Part shown: piece after piece, positions 44,048-57,400 of the stretch
Layout of the letters: the number at the start of each line of letters is the position of its first letter
How positions within the stretch are numbered: the first letter of the stretch is position 1
Origin: Branchiostoma lanceolatum
Lineage: Eukaryota; Chordata; Leptocardii; Amphioxiformes; Branchiostomatidae
DNA: 64,000 bases
Reading direction: 5' to 3'
Assembly (NCBI RefSeq): GCF_035083965.1
Contig: NC_089724.1
Location: forward strand, 3,644,001-3,708,000
The notes under the pieces: generated by a model
What the model was told of the DNA's origin: nothing
Database searches by the model: none
The model's input: only the letters and a program-made list of their open reading frames with translations
Position numbers and translations under genes: made by a program

Positions 44048-46520
44048 TTTTGGTATCCACCGAAATGCTACAGCGTCGAATAAACTCAACACAACACTGC
44101 TAATCACCCATTTAGTTCTTAAGTGCCTCCACACTACTTTCTGTATTCTAATCTTTCATTTAACAACGGTGATTTGGAGGATAGCACCATTCAACTTGTT
44201 TCTCGCGGGGCCAAGTTTTATAGAACAATAATCATAAGCAGAACGTGCTTTGGTCGGTTGAATTACGTACATCAATAACAGAGCAATACATTTAAACTAA
44301 AGAAAACTACTTGCATCACACAAGAGACACGAGTTATGAATGAAATATTTTCTTTATTTCTCCAGAGATACACGGCTGTATCCAGCTCCTACTTAGTACC
44401 CCCTGTGCAGTACATAACTTCTACACGGTAAAGTTCATTCGCAGTCAATCTAGCTGATGCTACACCCAGCAAAGCGCCAAGGTGGTCACAGTTGGAAACA
44501 TGATGAACACAACTTATAATTAAAACCAACGACATAAATGAGTGAATGTACACATATCAAGTAAATATGACAAATAAAAGTAACATACTTAATTAAAGGG
44601 CGAAAGATATTCTTGGCAAATGAGGACACAAAGAGAATTTTCTCTTTTTTCTCCCAAAGGAAAAAGTCTAAAAGAAAGGTGGTATTCTTGGGCAAAACAT
44701 TTAGTTTGCATTATGGTGTATTCACTTAGAACCCATAGCACTTCTAGTTCTATAGTTGCTGCTAAGATGACTACTGTTAACACCTACTAAATATTGTACA
44801 GTACATGAAAATCACAAGAATAAGACAAAAAAGACAGAAAGAATGGACAATAATCCCTCTGGGTTAAAGATTAGAAATTCCAACAGAAAGAAAAGGGTTT
44901 TGTTACTGATAAAGTCCGAAAATTTCAATTTTTTTCATACTTCCCACAATACTCTATCCCTGGTTAGTATCAGTGTATAGTCTATTACCGAAGAAGGCAT
45001 TTTTAGGATCTACCACTTACATTGTTGTTGTACCAATATTTGTACATGATGACATGCACACTTCCAGACAAGCTTTCCCCCATATACATGTACAGCCAGT
45101 TTGTTGATCACAGCACACATTTCTTGTTTACTGAAGCATGATCAGTTTTCATACTAAAGGTTTATGGCATCAGGATTTTCACACTAAGACAGGTGCTATG
45201 GCTAGTATAAGAGGTGAGCTGAAGTACATATTGCACTGAAGCAGTGTCTCCGGACAAGACAAGGAATACAGTTCACATGGGCAAAATAGGAACACACTCA
45301 GTGTATGTAATCAAGATGGACAGGAGTTCGAAATACATACACGACTACGTTAAGATAGGAGATAAAGCCGACATGCAGCCTCTTTCATGATAATGAATAC
45401 TTGATTGCGGACTGGTGGTAATTATGAGCCAAACATTTTTCATTCTCATTTCGCCAAAGATGTTTTGACTTGCATTTTCAAGACTAGAGAGTTTTTCTAG
45501 TTAGTTTGCAAGTGTAGCAAAGATGTTAGTGCAGTTACTCAGAATGCAATTGAAAGCGAAGTATAAAATCTCGTAATACGACACCCACCATAAAGCAGTA
45601 CATACAGATCAGTATAACATAGTAGAGAAAAAGAGCGCTGTGTTCACTTGGCAATCTCATGTCTCATATCTCGTTTCTACCTTTAAAGAAGACTGACAGC
45701 AAAAAGAAGGAGACTTTCAGTATACAGATCACAAAGTGTATGTTTCCAAATTCATTGCGGACATAGCATAACGGGCAAACAGTCACTTAAACTTCATTTG
45801 TTCAGGCTGTGGTAAGAAAACGACAGCAAATATTTAAAGATTTACAGTTGTTAGCATCTCCCTACATAAGATTGCAAGGTTAGAAAAATTCTACAACCCC
45901 CTCCTACTTAATGGCATGGCCCATCATCACCATCTTTGGGTGGGTCTACTGGTAAAAGAAGGGGTGGTAAGAATTGCTGGTGAAGAGATTAGTCCTATAC
46001 ATTTGATGTAAGTTATAGCTTCAGTCACACAATCATGCAAAACGCTAGTTAACACTTTAAAACTCATGCATGCGCTCAGCCATACTATCTGTCCAGTTGC
46101 ATTATACCCAGTATCACTCATTGCCTCACAAAAATTATTCTTTTTTCAGCTTTTCAAAAAGAAAATCAACTTTCTTGTTGCTTTTTGCCACCAATTGTAA
46201 ACAATACTAGATCTTGGACCAAGCTCGTCAAAACCGTGATAATACACTTGCTGTATCACTACTAGTACACAAATTTGACAATAACCCCTGACTACCAACA
46301 TTCAAAAAGTACCTTCATCTCTGTTTTTCTTTTTTTAATCCTTTTTTTCGCTCAAATTTTTTTTTTGGGTTCTTTTGTACTTCAGCTAAAAAAGAAATAT
46401 GAAGACACTGAAGTTTTTTTCTGGGCATCCAAATATGATCACATTAATCCTTTTTCACGGATGCCCTTAAAAGGTACCATATCGCAATACGCGGCATATG
46501 CAACTGGACGGGACCCGTCG
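44048..46520 (-). other. Probable long 3' UTR of ILRUN
   Basis: No coding signal is seen after the ILRUN stop codon. On the minus strand an AATAAA lies at 44358-44353, followed within a short distance by the end of the AT-rich stretch. This would make a 3' UTR of about 2.2 kb. The assignment is inferred from position. Confidence 0.45.
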
Positions 46521-49500
46521 CTAGAGGTCTTCGTCATCCTCTTCGTTATGTACGCTACTATCGTGTCCCAGCGGCAGCGGTTGCGCCGCCGCCATGTTTG
46601 CTGGGAAGAGTTGTTGCCTGACGGAATTTGTCGGTTGAATCTGTGAAGAGGAAGGAAATGAGAAACCAAGTTAAAAAAGGCAATCAGGTGGTAGACTATG
46701 CATTAATGAGTGAATTACAATTAGACAATGCTTACACTGTGCAAATAGGTTAAAACATTAGCGGATGCTTCGATATTAGAAACTGATGTGTTTCACCTTG
46801 TTACTACAAATGTAGATTATATCTAGCTAGCTTTGTGTTTCTATAGCTAGTAGAAGACGATACTTTTCTTGTGTCAATAAATTTCAAATTTTGAAGAGGG
46901 CAGCTTGCACAAAAAATTGTTATCATCCCTTATCAAATATCCTTTCAGTTCCTACGACAAATGTGAATTACAACTCTGACATGTGTTTTTTTAACAACTT
47001 TTAAACCAAGATAATTGTAAGCCTACCTGAAATATAGGAACAGTACTCGGGATAGGTGAACAAAACATCTGTGCTGCTCCACTCTGCAGCCCGAACGGCT
47101 CGTGGCTCTCCCCTGCGCCCTGACTGGTCGGACTACAACCATTCACAGTCCTTTCCCCTACCCTAACTGTCGAGCCTGGAAACTCTGCTGGACTGCCGAA
47201 CGCTAAATGTGACGGTTGCTGTGATTGGGTGCTAGGTACTACTGCATTCTGTGACGCCACCTCCGATTGGTGGTTTTGAACCGGGCTGCCGAAATGTTGT
47301 TGGTGTGGTAGAGACTCTGATGGGCCGGTCTTGACGGGGCTGTTAAAGGGGCTTTGAGGCAAGGCTCCCGATTGGTGGGGACTGCCAAACAGAGTTTGTG
47401 GCTGGTCATTTGATTGGCTACCGGGAGGGGGTCTCCCAAAGGGGTTTTCAGCACCCTGAAGCGGTAGTGATGTGGCGAGGTCAGCTCCCATGGAGGACAT
47501 CTGTTGCGTAACAGCCAGGAGGCCGTTTTCTTCCACTGTCAGGATCACCCAGATGATTTCTGAAAAGCATAAAAGGATGAGGATTATCGCAAACATGTAC
47601 AATGGAATTGAAACAACACCTAGATGATTTCTAAAAAGCAGAAAAGAACGATACTACTTAAAAACATGTACGCTAAAAATCAAAACAAGATTTCAAACAT
47701 GTAGTAATGTCTATGTGCACAAAGCCTTGGAGTTGGACAGCCAAGTTAGACTGAAGTTGTCTGATTCCAACATGTGCTCTTATTTCATTCAAATGGCAAT
47801 GGCACTATAAATTATTGCTCCAAAGATTAAAACTGTCCTTTCCCACAGCACTAATAAATTGCTATTCTGGCTTTCAAAGCAACAATTAATGATATTCATG
47901 TTTGGTGATGCAGATTCCAATCAAAATAGACGTGGGCTGCCTTTGGCATGTACATCGTATAGCTATCCACATTTATGAAATAGTGTGTGGTCTGCAGTGC
48001 AACCACACAAGTAAATTTGTCTCATGAGTCAAACCTAACTTGACTTTTGTTGTGCAACACACTTTTGTGAATGAGCATGCACTCAACTATCACTACCTCA
48101 AATTTCTTCATTAGGGTTTCAATCAACTCTTAAATCAAAGCACAAGTTCCACGTAATGCCGGGTTGAAGCGAAAATGAGCTGCATGAATGAGATCCATTG
48201 TGGCTTGTGCTTGTAATTTATACTTAACAGGGTGCGAAATACTTTTTTGAGCCAGGTTGCCCATGTTGCAACCTAGGGCAAATGCTAGGTTGCACATCCA
48301 AATTTCAGGTTGCTCCAGCAACATTCACAAATCAAGCTCGTATGTAGCGTATAATACTTCTAATATTTCAAAATATGTATTAGATATATAGTATTGTGTT
48401 CCCATTGACCTAACAACATCTTGTTTAGCCGAGGGCAGTGTGTTTTCGTCTTTTTCAGCTCAAATTCCACGATCTATGAAGGGTTTTGGATGGTTTAAAA
48501 GGAAAGTGTTGATTTCTTTATTTCAATTGAAGATTTACCGAATTTTATGAGAGTGACACTGTGTTTTTGTGAGCTTCCAGGGCTCCGATTGAGATCTTTG
48601 GCTCAAAATATAAGGTTGCACACTGCGCTACCTGGGTTTGGAATCAACTTGCACCAACCGAAATCTTGTTGCACCGTGCAACGTGCAACCAGGTATTTCG
48701 CACCCTGCTTAACATGTACATGTACCTGTTGTACATAGAATCTAATGTATAGGTTGTACTAGATTTATGTACATGTGACTAGCCAGTAATCTTATACAAT
48801 GCTTTGCCTCAAATTATATTTGACACAATTGTTGTGCAATACGATTTGACTATCAGAACCCAAAACACTATTAGTACTGTAAATGCATTTAATTTTGTGT
48901 GGTTTTTATTTCACGGAAGGGAGAAAATGGACTGTTTGCGGTGGTTTTAAGTTCGTGTTTGAAACAATAGTAGCACTACAGTCATAGGTGGGCAAAAAGA
49001 TTTGCAGTGGTTTTAGGTTCGCACTGAAAGTGCACCACGAAAACCACCACCGCTAACATTTCTGCACTTACAGTATCTCATTTAGTCAGTTTATTTGTTG
49101 TACATTGTAGCATAAAGCTGTGTACAACAGAAGGCATTCCCACGCTTGGTTGGGTATGTAAGATAATGTTTACTGTAATGTGCTCACTCATCCGCATAAT
49201 GAATTGTGTGTCAACACGTCGCATCATGTAAATGCCACTGATCAAGTCTTTACTGGTTAACGCAAAGTTGACATCAACATTACTACATGACACATAACCC
49301 TTGAGGTCCATGTCAGTAAAAATGACACACACACAGGGACTGGGTGAGGGATAATTAATTCACAGCTTTCATGTTTCAGGAACATAAACCATTCTACTCA
49401 TACTGGTAGTTGATAGAGTCAATTCCATGTCACCGAGAGGGTTTTCAGATGATATTGCTAATAAGTTTGAACAATTTTAGAGAAAAGACTATTTCAGTCA

Positions 49501-52500
49501 AAATAATTCCAGACCGTTCAAACTATTAGAAATGAAAGTTTGAACATGTTTGAACTCATCTATACATTTTGGAAATATTATGAATTTCAAAGTATTTGCA
49601 CAAATATGTCTTTATTTAGAACAGTTTTCAAACATCTGTGTGATTGTTCTACTGTTGGAACATTTTGCATCATTCTCAAAATGGTAGATTTGGGTTATTG
49701 CCCCCATAAAAGTAGGTGCTAATCACGCTCTATTGTCTGCCTCTGTATATTTTTAGATTTCATGTCTGGACACTGGCAACTCTTTTGTCTTTAAGTGTCT
49801 ATGCATGGCACCTAGGCCTAATCCCCTATACTTTGAAGGGATGTGTGAATTGCCCTGTTCCCAGCCCACTGACCCAGTTATATCATATTTGTAGAATGTT
49901 GGAACATGTTCAAACAAATGATCAATCTATGTTGCAACAGTTTGGAAACTAATACAAATAATGTGTTCAATGTTGGAAATTTGTTTAACCTGTTGGAACA
50001 CAGCATAAAATATTTAGAACATCAAATAAATGTTGGAAATTGTTCTTAACAGTTACTTATCTCACATAGATTGTTACAAAGGTTTTGTAAATGTTAGAAC
50101 AAAAGGCAACCAACACCCTCTCGGTAATGTGGAATTGACTCTACTGCATATTTTACTTTAAATTTTTAGAAATGATCAAAGTTGAACTGTTATTTGTGTT
50201 ACAGAAGCAGTGGATTGCTCACTCTTTGACAAAGACTGGAGCTGGGCCTGGACGGTTGAAAATTTAGACAATTTTGCGTTGGAAAATACATTTCACCTTT
50301 CCTTCAGAATGGTTCATCCAGGGATGTCTCCAGCTTCAAATTTTGTTCCGTCCCACTCATTGCTTGGGAGCCGATTTTTTTCATTTTCATTGTTGAATTT
50401 GTCATGTTAAGCTTAAAAAAATACATTTTCATCAGTTCTATCTCATGAAATTGATATTTTTGGGACGGACGCAATGCTACTATTGTTGCTCTTTACTTAC
50501 TAATGTCCTAGGCCTCCGTCCATCCTTGGGCTCACTATTAGGCTACAGACTAGGTCCTTCCATGCTATACACCATACATGTATTTGGTGTTATATATCAC
50601 AGGTATAACCCACCTCCAAAGTACAGGTTAGCGGGCGTGCACATTCTCCACTGCCCGTGGTACACCCCGGCGTGGGACGGGCTGACCATGTTCACGCTCA
50701 CGTCCGTGATGCCCCGGGGGTCGAGGGAGTCCACCAGGACTCTGTCGTTGGGGCCGAGACGCTCCCCCGCCAGGAACCTGAGACACGAGCCCGCTGGCCA
50801 GGGCTCCTCACCTGTGGAAGGGATGCAATGACTGAATAGCTACCGGCCTACAGCAATGGATTTTGTACCTGTATTGATGAGCCTGTATAGATGTAACACA
50901 ACAGCTTTGCAAGCACAAGGAAGCTGCTCATATTGCTGTACACATTAAAGTCAGATACATAAACAGAGTCTATGCATGAACTTGCATACATGTACCTGAC
51001 CTCAATTCTAAGTAAAAAAATTAAGAGGCCTCTACTGTATGGTACCATGTGTCAATGTGATAAGCTACTAGTAAATGATAGTTCAACCAAGATTTTAATT
51101 TTTAGTACATTTTGTATGTGGCTGACTAGAGCTGATTTTAAGCGATTTAATAGAAGCAACTTGCAACCATTTTTGGCAGAGGCACAAAATACATTTGTTC
51201 TCAATCAGTCCATGAGCTGAAAGGTGTAACCGATCAAACTTGAGAACAAAACTCTACCATGAGGCAGCTTCTGGCATCAGCCTTGGGCATCAAACCTCCG
51301 CACATAAAAGAATTCAACACACATATTGAGAAGATTAGGGCTGCCCTGGTGTGCTTGGCTAAAATATGAGCTGTAGCGAAGGCATATTGCACTACCAGCT
51401 ACATGTACGTGAAAAAGCATCATACTTCACCTGAATTGAGGATGACAAGAGAAGAAGGTAGTCTAAAGCAGATATAATGTCCTACCTGAGTTCTGTATTC
51501 TCCATGTCTTGACGAACTGTGTGTCAGGTGGGACAGACTCCCCCTCTCCTATCGTGATGTCGGCCACAAACGACATGTTCGGCAGCGGCTGGCGCGGCGT
51601 CTCCAGGTCATAGAACGCACCGACGGCTGCTTGGAGGTTCCTGAAGACATTTGAAGTAGTTTCACATACATAATACAACTTCAAGTGCACAACATAGTGT
51701 ATTTGGGTTTCTCCCAAGGGTATAGCAGTGCTGTAAGAGGGTGCATAGCAGGTGCACTAGCATCTGATGCTTGCCTGCTTACTTACTTAGAGATAACATT
51801 TTGAGATAATGTTGTCTAGTTTCTCTATCGGTTACTGTTTACATATGAAGCTGTAGGAAGCCTAGGTACCATAAATCTTCATGTGACTTCACTGTACACA
51901 AGTTTCACCAAAATCTAATTGTTTCCTGCATCCCTAGCTTCAGCCTTATACCACAACAAATTTCATGGACATGAAGGATCACACAGTTCAATATTAGACA
52001 GAAGTAAACACAGACATTATCATGTTACCTTCGTCAAGGTTATGTTTTCAATTCGGGTGCCATTTATTTGTAATTGGCTGTGTGTTGTTCCCACCAAAAC
52101 TTGTTTATTCATGAGAAACTGAAATCGGCCTGCAGGTCACTTTTCATTGGTGTTTACAGCTGTTCCATTCCTCTACATTACCATTTTATGCTGTAGCCAA
52201 ACAAAACAGTTTTATCACCTTTTAGCTGCTAACTGATTTCAAAAGGGGTTGGGCCTTACCCATAACAAGAGGACTGAAATATGCAGCCACACCTTTTTAG
52301 GGATCCCTTCTGAGTTTCAGTTTTGGTGAGTTGGACAGTTTGGCTATCTGGTTACCATTGGTGACCACTGCATTTGTGACACAACAGTCCCAAAAACATG
52401 GCAAAATAACAACATACCATATGGACATATTTTTCTCTTCCTTTCGACACATGTGACCCACATATTATGTTTCCATCCTTCCTCTTTGAATTTGTTTTCG

Positions 52501-52858
52501 TCCCAGTTTAAAGCCCCCCTCCCACTTCCCAAATGGCCATCCAACAAACTACATCTTCGCTGTGCATATAGATGGACGGTAAATATGTTGATTACTCCCC
52601 ACGGACTTCTCTGCCGTTAGAAAAACAAGGCAACAAATGTTCTCTCGCGACACGTCACCGACCCTTTCCCGTTCGGAGGGATTTCTGCCGAATTTACACG
52701 TACCAGTTGTTCATATCGAGGAAAAATGCACAAGCGGACGGGTTGAGCTGGTAGTTGACCAGTTTCTGCAGCTCGGCCACTAAAACCTCCCTGTCCGTGG
52801 TGCCCATGGCGCTGAACTTCTGCATGAAATCAGCCTCCAGGTCCTGATCTACCTCCAT
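46521..52858 (-). CDS. ILRUN: ILRUN (C6orf106) orthologue: UBA-like and NBR1-like domains, five exons
   Basis: Exons (minus): 52858-52704, 51640-51486, 50811-50614, 47559-47027, 46640-46521. Phases join throughout and give 386 residues. Residues 1-65 are the UBA-like part: DLEADFMQKFSAMGTTDREV, QLNPSACAFFLDMNNW and NLQAAVGAFYD closely match human ILRUN. Residues about 75-185 are the NBR1-like (FW) domain, with MSFVADITIGEGESVPPDTQ, FVKTWRIQNSG, PWPAGSCL, SPSHAGVYHGQWRMCTP and IIWVILTVEENGLLAVTQQ. The C-terminal 200 residues are disordered, with four F[GN]SP motifs, and end in an acidic EEDDEDL. The human protein is 298 residues, so the tail is longer here. ILRUN restrains IRF3- and NF-kB-driven antiviral and cytokine genes through p300/CBP and affects lipid metabolism; this is known for vertebrates. 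The gene is head to head with WDR45. Confidence 0.95.
48228..48708. mobile_element. 481-bp inverted-repeat element with TTAA target sites
   Basis: The ends are CAGGGTGCGAAATAC and GTATTTCGCACCCTGC. TTAA flanks both sides (48224-48227 and 48709-48712). Many GTTGCA/TGCAAC words near both ends form further inverted pairs. TTAA duplication with CAGGG ends suggests a Kolobok- or piggyBac-type non-autonomous element. It lies in the third ILRUN intron before exon 4. Confidence 0.7.
48875..49075. mobile_element. TACTGTAA-ended inverted-repeat element
   Basis: The left end TACTGTAAATGCATTTA and the inverse of the right end (TACTGTAAGTGCAGAAATG) match over about 15 bases, and GGTGGTTTT-like words follow on both sides. 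A TA duplication would fit a Tc1/mariner-like origin. A related element may lie at 61999-62176. Confidence 0.55.
49412..50143. mobile_element. 732-bp inverted-repeat element rich in GTTGGAAC words
   Basis: The left end TAGAGTCAATTCCATGTCAC and the inverse of the right end (TAGAGTCAATTCCACATTAC) match over about 30 bases through ACCGAGAGGGT. The interior repeats TGTTGGAAC and TTTGAACA in both orientations. The TA at each end may be the target duplication. No coding capacity is recognised. Confidence 0.7.
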
Positions 52859-53217
52859 CCTCGGCCGATCCGTCCTCCGATGGGTGGAAAAGCGGTAAAA
52901 TCGGGTTGAATCAGCCCCGAGTGAGACCAAAACATTGAGTCGGAGTCATTCTGTAACGCTCCGAGCTGTCATCATGACGTCATCAGGGCCGCACTGCGCA
53001 CGCGCACCGCGGGGCATGGTGGGTAATGTTACCCACAAGTCACCGCGAGGTGTCACCTCTGACCTCTCACTGATATCCAAAACATTCCCACGACATCAGC
53101 TGTTCTTCCGCGGTTTTCGTACAATTCCTCCGTTCTTTCGACGCTCCGGTGGTTTATTTCTCCTCCCTGACGTAGCACACACACCAGGGAACGCGAAGGG
53201 CGACAGGACAGCCGACA
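52859..53217. promoter_or_regulatory. Bidirectional promoter between ILRUN and WDR45
   Basis: Only 359 bases separate the two start codons. A full CRE, TGACGTCA, is at 52975-52982 and a perfect NRF-1 site, TGCGCACGCGCA, at 52995-53006. The stretch is CpG-rich and lacks a TATA box. These are common features of shared housekeeping promoters. Transcription start sites cannot be placed from sequence. Confidence 0.7.
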
Positions 53218-54442
53218 ATGTCGTCGGATCGCGTCATAAACAGCCTGAGATTCAACCAGGACCACGGTGAGAATCATCATGTCCCTTCTTTTGTTTTGGA
53301 GGAAAGAAAGTAATCTCCAAGCAGATGTGAGGATCCGGTCGGTGTTTTACGCCTGGTTTTGCCACAATAAGTACTCTTTTCTAGTTCGTGTATTGTGTTT
53401 TTCATAACTAGATGCAATACTAAAAAAGAGTGTTGCAAAACCAAGCATTAAGTACAGAGTCCGATCCTTCAAAAAAAAGTTACATCTGCTTGGAGATTAG
53501 AAAGAAAGTGACACAGTTGTTTCTAGTCAAAAGCATAACTTTTATCAAGTAGCCACGGTGACTCTGGTGGGAAGACGTGTTTACTTGTATATTATACAGT
53601 GTCTTCCAACAGAGGAAGACACTGTATTATATACTGGTAAACACGTCTTCCCACCAGACTCAGTTGCCACGGCTATACTTTTATGTAGTCTGTGTGACTC
53701 CGGTAGACTTGATAATTGCACCCTGGATCTATTAACCTTTAGCACTCTGAAGTAGCTGTTAACCACCCATTCCCTATAATCTGGTTATGATTAGTTACAG
53801 AGTTAGGCAGCAGGGAGAAGGTTAAAGGCTACTTGTTTGTTGCCCCTTCAGGTTGCTTCACCTGTGCCATGGACGACGGGTTCAGGCTGTACAATGTGGA
53901 GCCACTGGTGGAGAAACTCAGTCTGGGTGGGTACGGATCCAGGATGTTTCTGTCAAATATAGGAGTGACAGAAGCACTTCACTGCACATTGGCACTTTTG
54001 ACAGGATGTTCTTCGTCTTCTCTGTGCCGCTACCTTTAACGTAGCTTGCAAATTGACCGCTCTGCCACCTGAGCTGTTGCTGTATCAATCAATCAATCAA
54101 TCAATCAATTTATTAACCGTTCAATGGTTTTATTCACTAATTTGCTTTTAGTGGACATTTGTTGTTTCAAAGGTATTCATGTGCATCCTTTCAATAAGAC
54201 TTTTCCACTATTGACAGGATGTTCCTGTCAATAGCAATGTTTTCTCCGTAGTGTCTCTTTCTCAATCTAGTGTAGTGTGCCCAAAGCTTGTTATGTTATT
54301 TCCTCCCCAGCCCATAACGAGGTTGGGAGTGTGTCCCAGGTAGAGATGCTGCACAGATGTAATGTGGTGGCTGTTGTTGGGGGAGGGAACAAACCAAAGT
54401 TTGCTGAAAATACAGGTAGGTATGATAATATCTCCTCCTCAA

Positions 54443-54484
<42 letters not shown>

Positions 54485-57400
54485 AGTCCCTCTCTATCCT
54501 ACTCTCGCTTTCTATTCCTCTCACTTTCAAATCTTTCTGTCCCTCGTTTTCTTTGCCTTTTACTTTCTTTTTTTCTCTCTCTCCCTCTTACTGTCTCTTC
54601 CTCTTTCTTTATCTCTCTCTCCCTCTGTCTCTTCCTCTTTCTTTATCTCTCTCTCCCTCTGTCTCTTCCTTTTTCTTGATCTCTCTCTCCCTCTTACTGT
54701 CTCTTCTTCCTCTTTCTTTATCCCTCTCTCCCTCTTACTGTCTCTTCCTCTTTCTTTTTTCTCTCTCTCCCGCTTACTGTCTCTTCCTCTTTCTTTATCT
54801 CTCTCTCCCTCTTACTGTCTCTTCCTCTTTCTTTATCTCTCTCTCCCTCTTACTGTCTCTTCCTCTTTCTTTATCTCTCTCTCTCTCCCTCTTGCTTTGT
54901 CTTCCTCTCTGTCTTTCATTCATGTTCTGTATTTATTTATTTTAACATAAGAATGCTGAGAAGGAAAACTTTATAGTCAATGTGATGTGTTTGTTACGTG
55001 TTCTCCAGTGCTGATCTGGGATGACAAGCAGAAGAAGTTTGTGATCGAGCTGACGTTCACCCAGCCTGTCACCGCCGTCAGACTCAGGAGGAACAAGTCA
55101 GTCTTTTAAGCTTTACGCAGTATCATTAATGATTATTTTTGTGATACTATAGAATAAGTTACTCCAACAGAACAAAGAGTATTAAGCAGATCAAACAATG
55201 TTTTGTTATTTCTTCTCAGTGAACTTCAGTAAAAGATGCAAACCCCAAATGTTTTTGATTTTCGTTGTTGAATCTGTCATCTACTTACAAAAAGACAAAA
55301 TATATAGACATCAGTTCTTTTTATTTCAGTTCAGATTTTTGGGACAGATGGGATGGAATTTTTGTCAGTCCCAACAAGGAAATTTGCCTCCCTATACTTC
55401 GAGGGGAGTACTGGAAGAAAACGAACCAAACTTTGTAAAACAATCTGTATTGTTTCCCTCCAGGATCATAGTAGCAGTGCGCAGCAGGATCTTTGTGTTC
55501 CGTTACCCAGACAACACCAGTAAGCTGTTTGAGTTCGACACCAGGGACAATCCCAGAGGTAAGGCGGTCCATGCACTCCTTAATTGGCTAATACAGTCAA
55601 ACTTGTCTAAGACGACCACCCCGGGGACCTATCTAAAGTGGTCATCTTAGACAAGTGGTCTTCTTAGAAATAATGCAAAATGACAAGATACGACAGACAC
55701 ACAAATTTCAAAGTTAATGGTGTTTAATTACATGTGGTGCAAAGTACTTGACATGAGTTTTACATACGAAAAAAATCGGGACCGACCGAAATCGGTCGTC
55801 TTGAGCCGATGGTCGTCTTTTGGATGTGGTCGTTAGACCAGGTTTGACTGTACCTAAGGAACCATCAGCTGTCACTTTTTTCTACTTACTGTACTAAAAA
55901 ACTTTGTAATGCAAACTCCACTGTCCTGGGCTGTAATGGCCTTCGGCTGGCAGCAGATGTTGGGCAGGCCGCTATAAATGCCTGACAGCCTAGATGTTGT
56001 AAGTAGTGTTGCAGATATTTTCATTCAAATTCCATCTGTAGCTGGTCATACAAGAGTCAAAACTTGTCCTTCAATTAGGCTGATAAAGGTGATTGAGGGT
56101 ATACATGGTTTTAACCTGGTATACTTGACCCAAGGACGCTTATGTATGATGTCCTTGCTTGACATTACCTAGAACAAATTAATCCTTTATTGTCAAGTTG
56201 ATAATTTCTATACTCCCCCCTCCAGGTCTAGTGGAAGTGTCCCCCAGCACGGATCATCAGATCATGGTGTTCCCTGCACACAAGTGCGGCAGTCTTCAGA
56301 TTGTGGTCAGTACAAGCTTCTTTTTACCATTCAATCAGTAACACAAAGCGCTGTCGCACAAAGCGCTGTCGCACAAAGCGCTGTCGCACAAAGCGCTGTC
56401 GCACAAAGCGCTGTCGCACAAAGCGCTGTCGCACAAAGCGCTGTTGCACAAAGCGCTGGCGCACAAAGCGCTGTCGCACAAAGCGCTGTCGCACAAAGCG
56501 CTGTCACACAAAGTACTGTCACACAAAGTACTGTAACTGTAGAATGGAAACATTTGGTGGAGGAGCTTTAGTTTTGAAAATTCTAATGTAGATGTGTAAA
56601 ATCTATCCACTAGTACTATTAGTCACTGGCAACAGATAGTGGCTGCTTTCTGAAACGTCTGAACGTTTACAAATCTTATCCAGCTGCTCAGGTAACTTTT
56701 GCATTTTGTATCTTATCATGTCCTGTATGTCTAATCTTCATCAACATATCCCAGCCATCATAATGGTTACCTGTAAGAAATCCGTTCTTTTTTTCATCTT
56801 TTTCTTCGTTTCTGTCCAGGACATTGCTACAACAGAGGAGAACATCTCCAGCTCCCCCGTCACCCTGACGGCCCACCAGTCAGAGATCGCCTGCATAGCT
56901 GTCAATCAGCAGGGCACCAAACTGGCCTCCGCCTCCAAAAAGGTCAGCTGTACATTTGTCAGTGCTGTGATGTTATGTAATATAACCTGTGTTTACACAA
57001 TCTCTCGCTGACTGGGGTTAATGACCCTCTCCCCCTAGGGATGGCTTACATTCTGATAAAACTACACTTTGCATGACTGTCTATATGACTGATCATGTAC
57101 AAGTCTGTGCAAGCAACGTTAGGCTGTCCCTTGCCCTTGAGACAAAGTCCTTCACAGAATGTCTGTATCTGTATAGCTGGTATAACTGCCCTTCGGCGTA
57201 GCACACCAGCTTCGCAGGCATGCGGCGCGGATGCAGCTGGTTCTATTACACTAAACGGCCTGTCACACCTAACTTTTTCACATATGACTGCAACCGTTCT
57301 TTAAAGCTATTTAGTAAAGGTGTTCCTACAGTATTTGATGACAACGTGTTCCGTTCTACTATGGTTCTCGGGAAATACGAATTGTTGAACACATCAATCC

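Noticed and set aside
54277-54945. 222-codon Ser/Leu-rich open frame
   Set aside because: Apart from WDR45 exon 3 at its start, it is translation of a pyrimidine repeat.
56284-56591. Ala-Gln-Ser-Ala-Val repeat protein
   Set aside because: The 15-bp minisatellite in an intron keeps all frames open; there are no gene signals.
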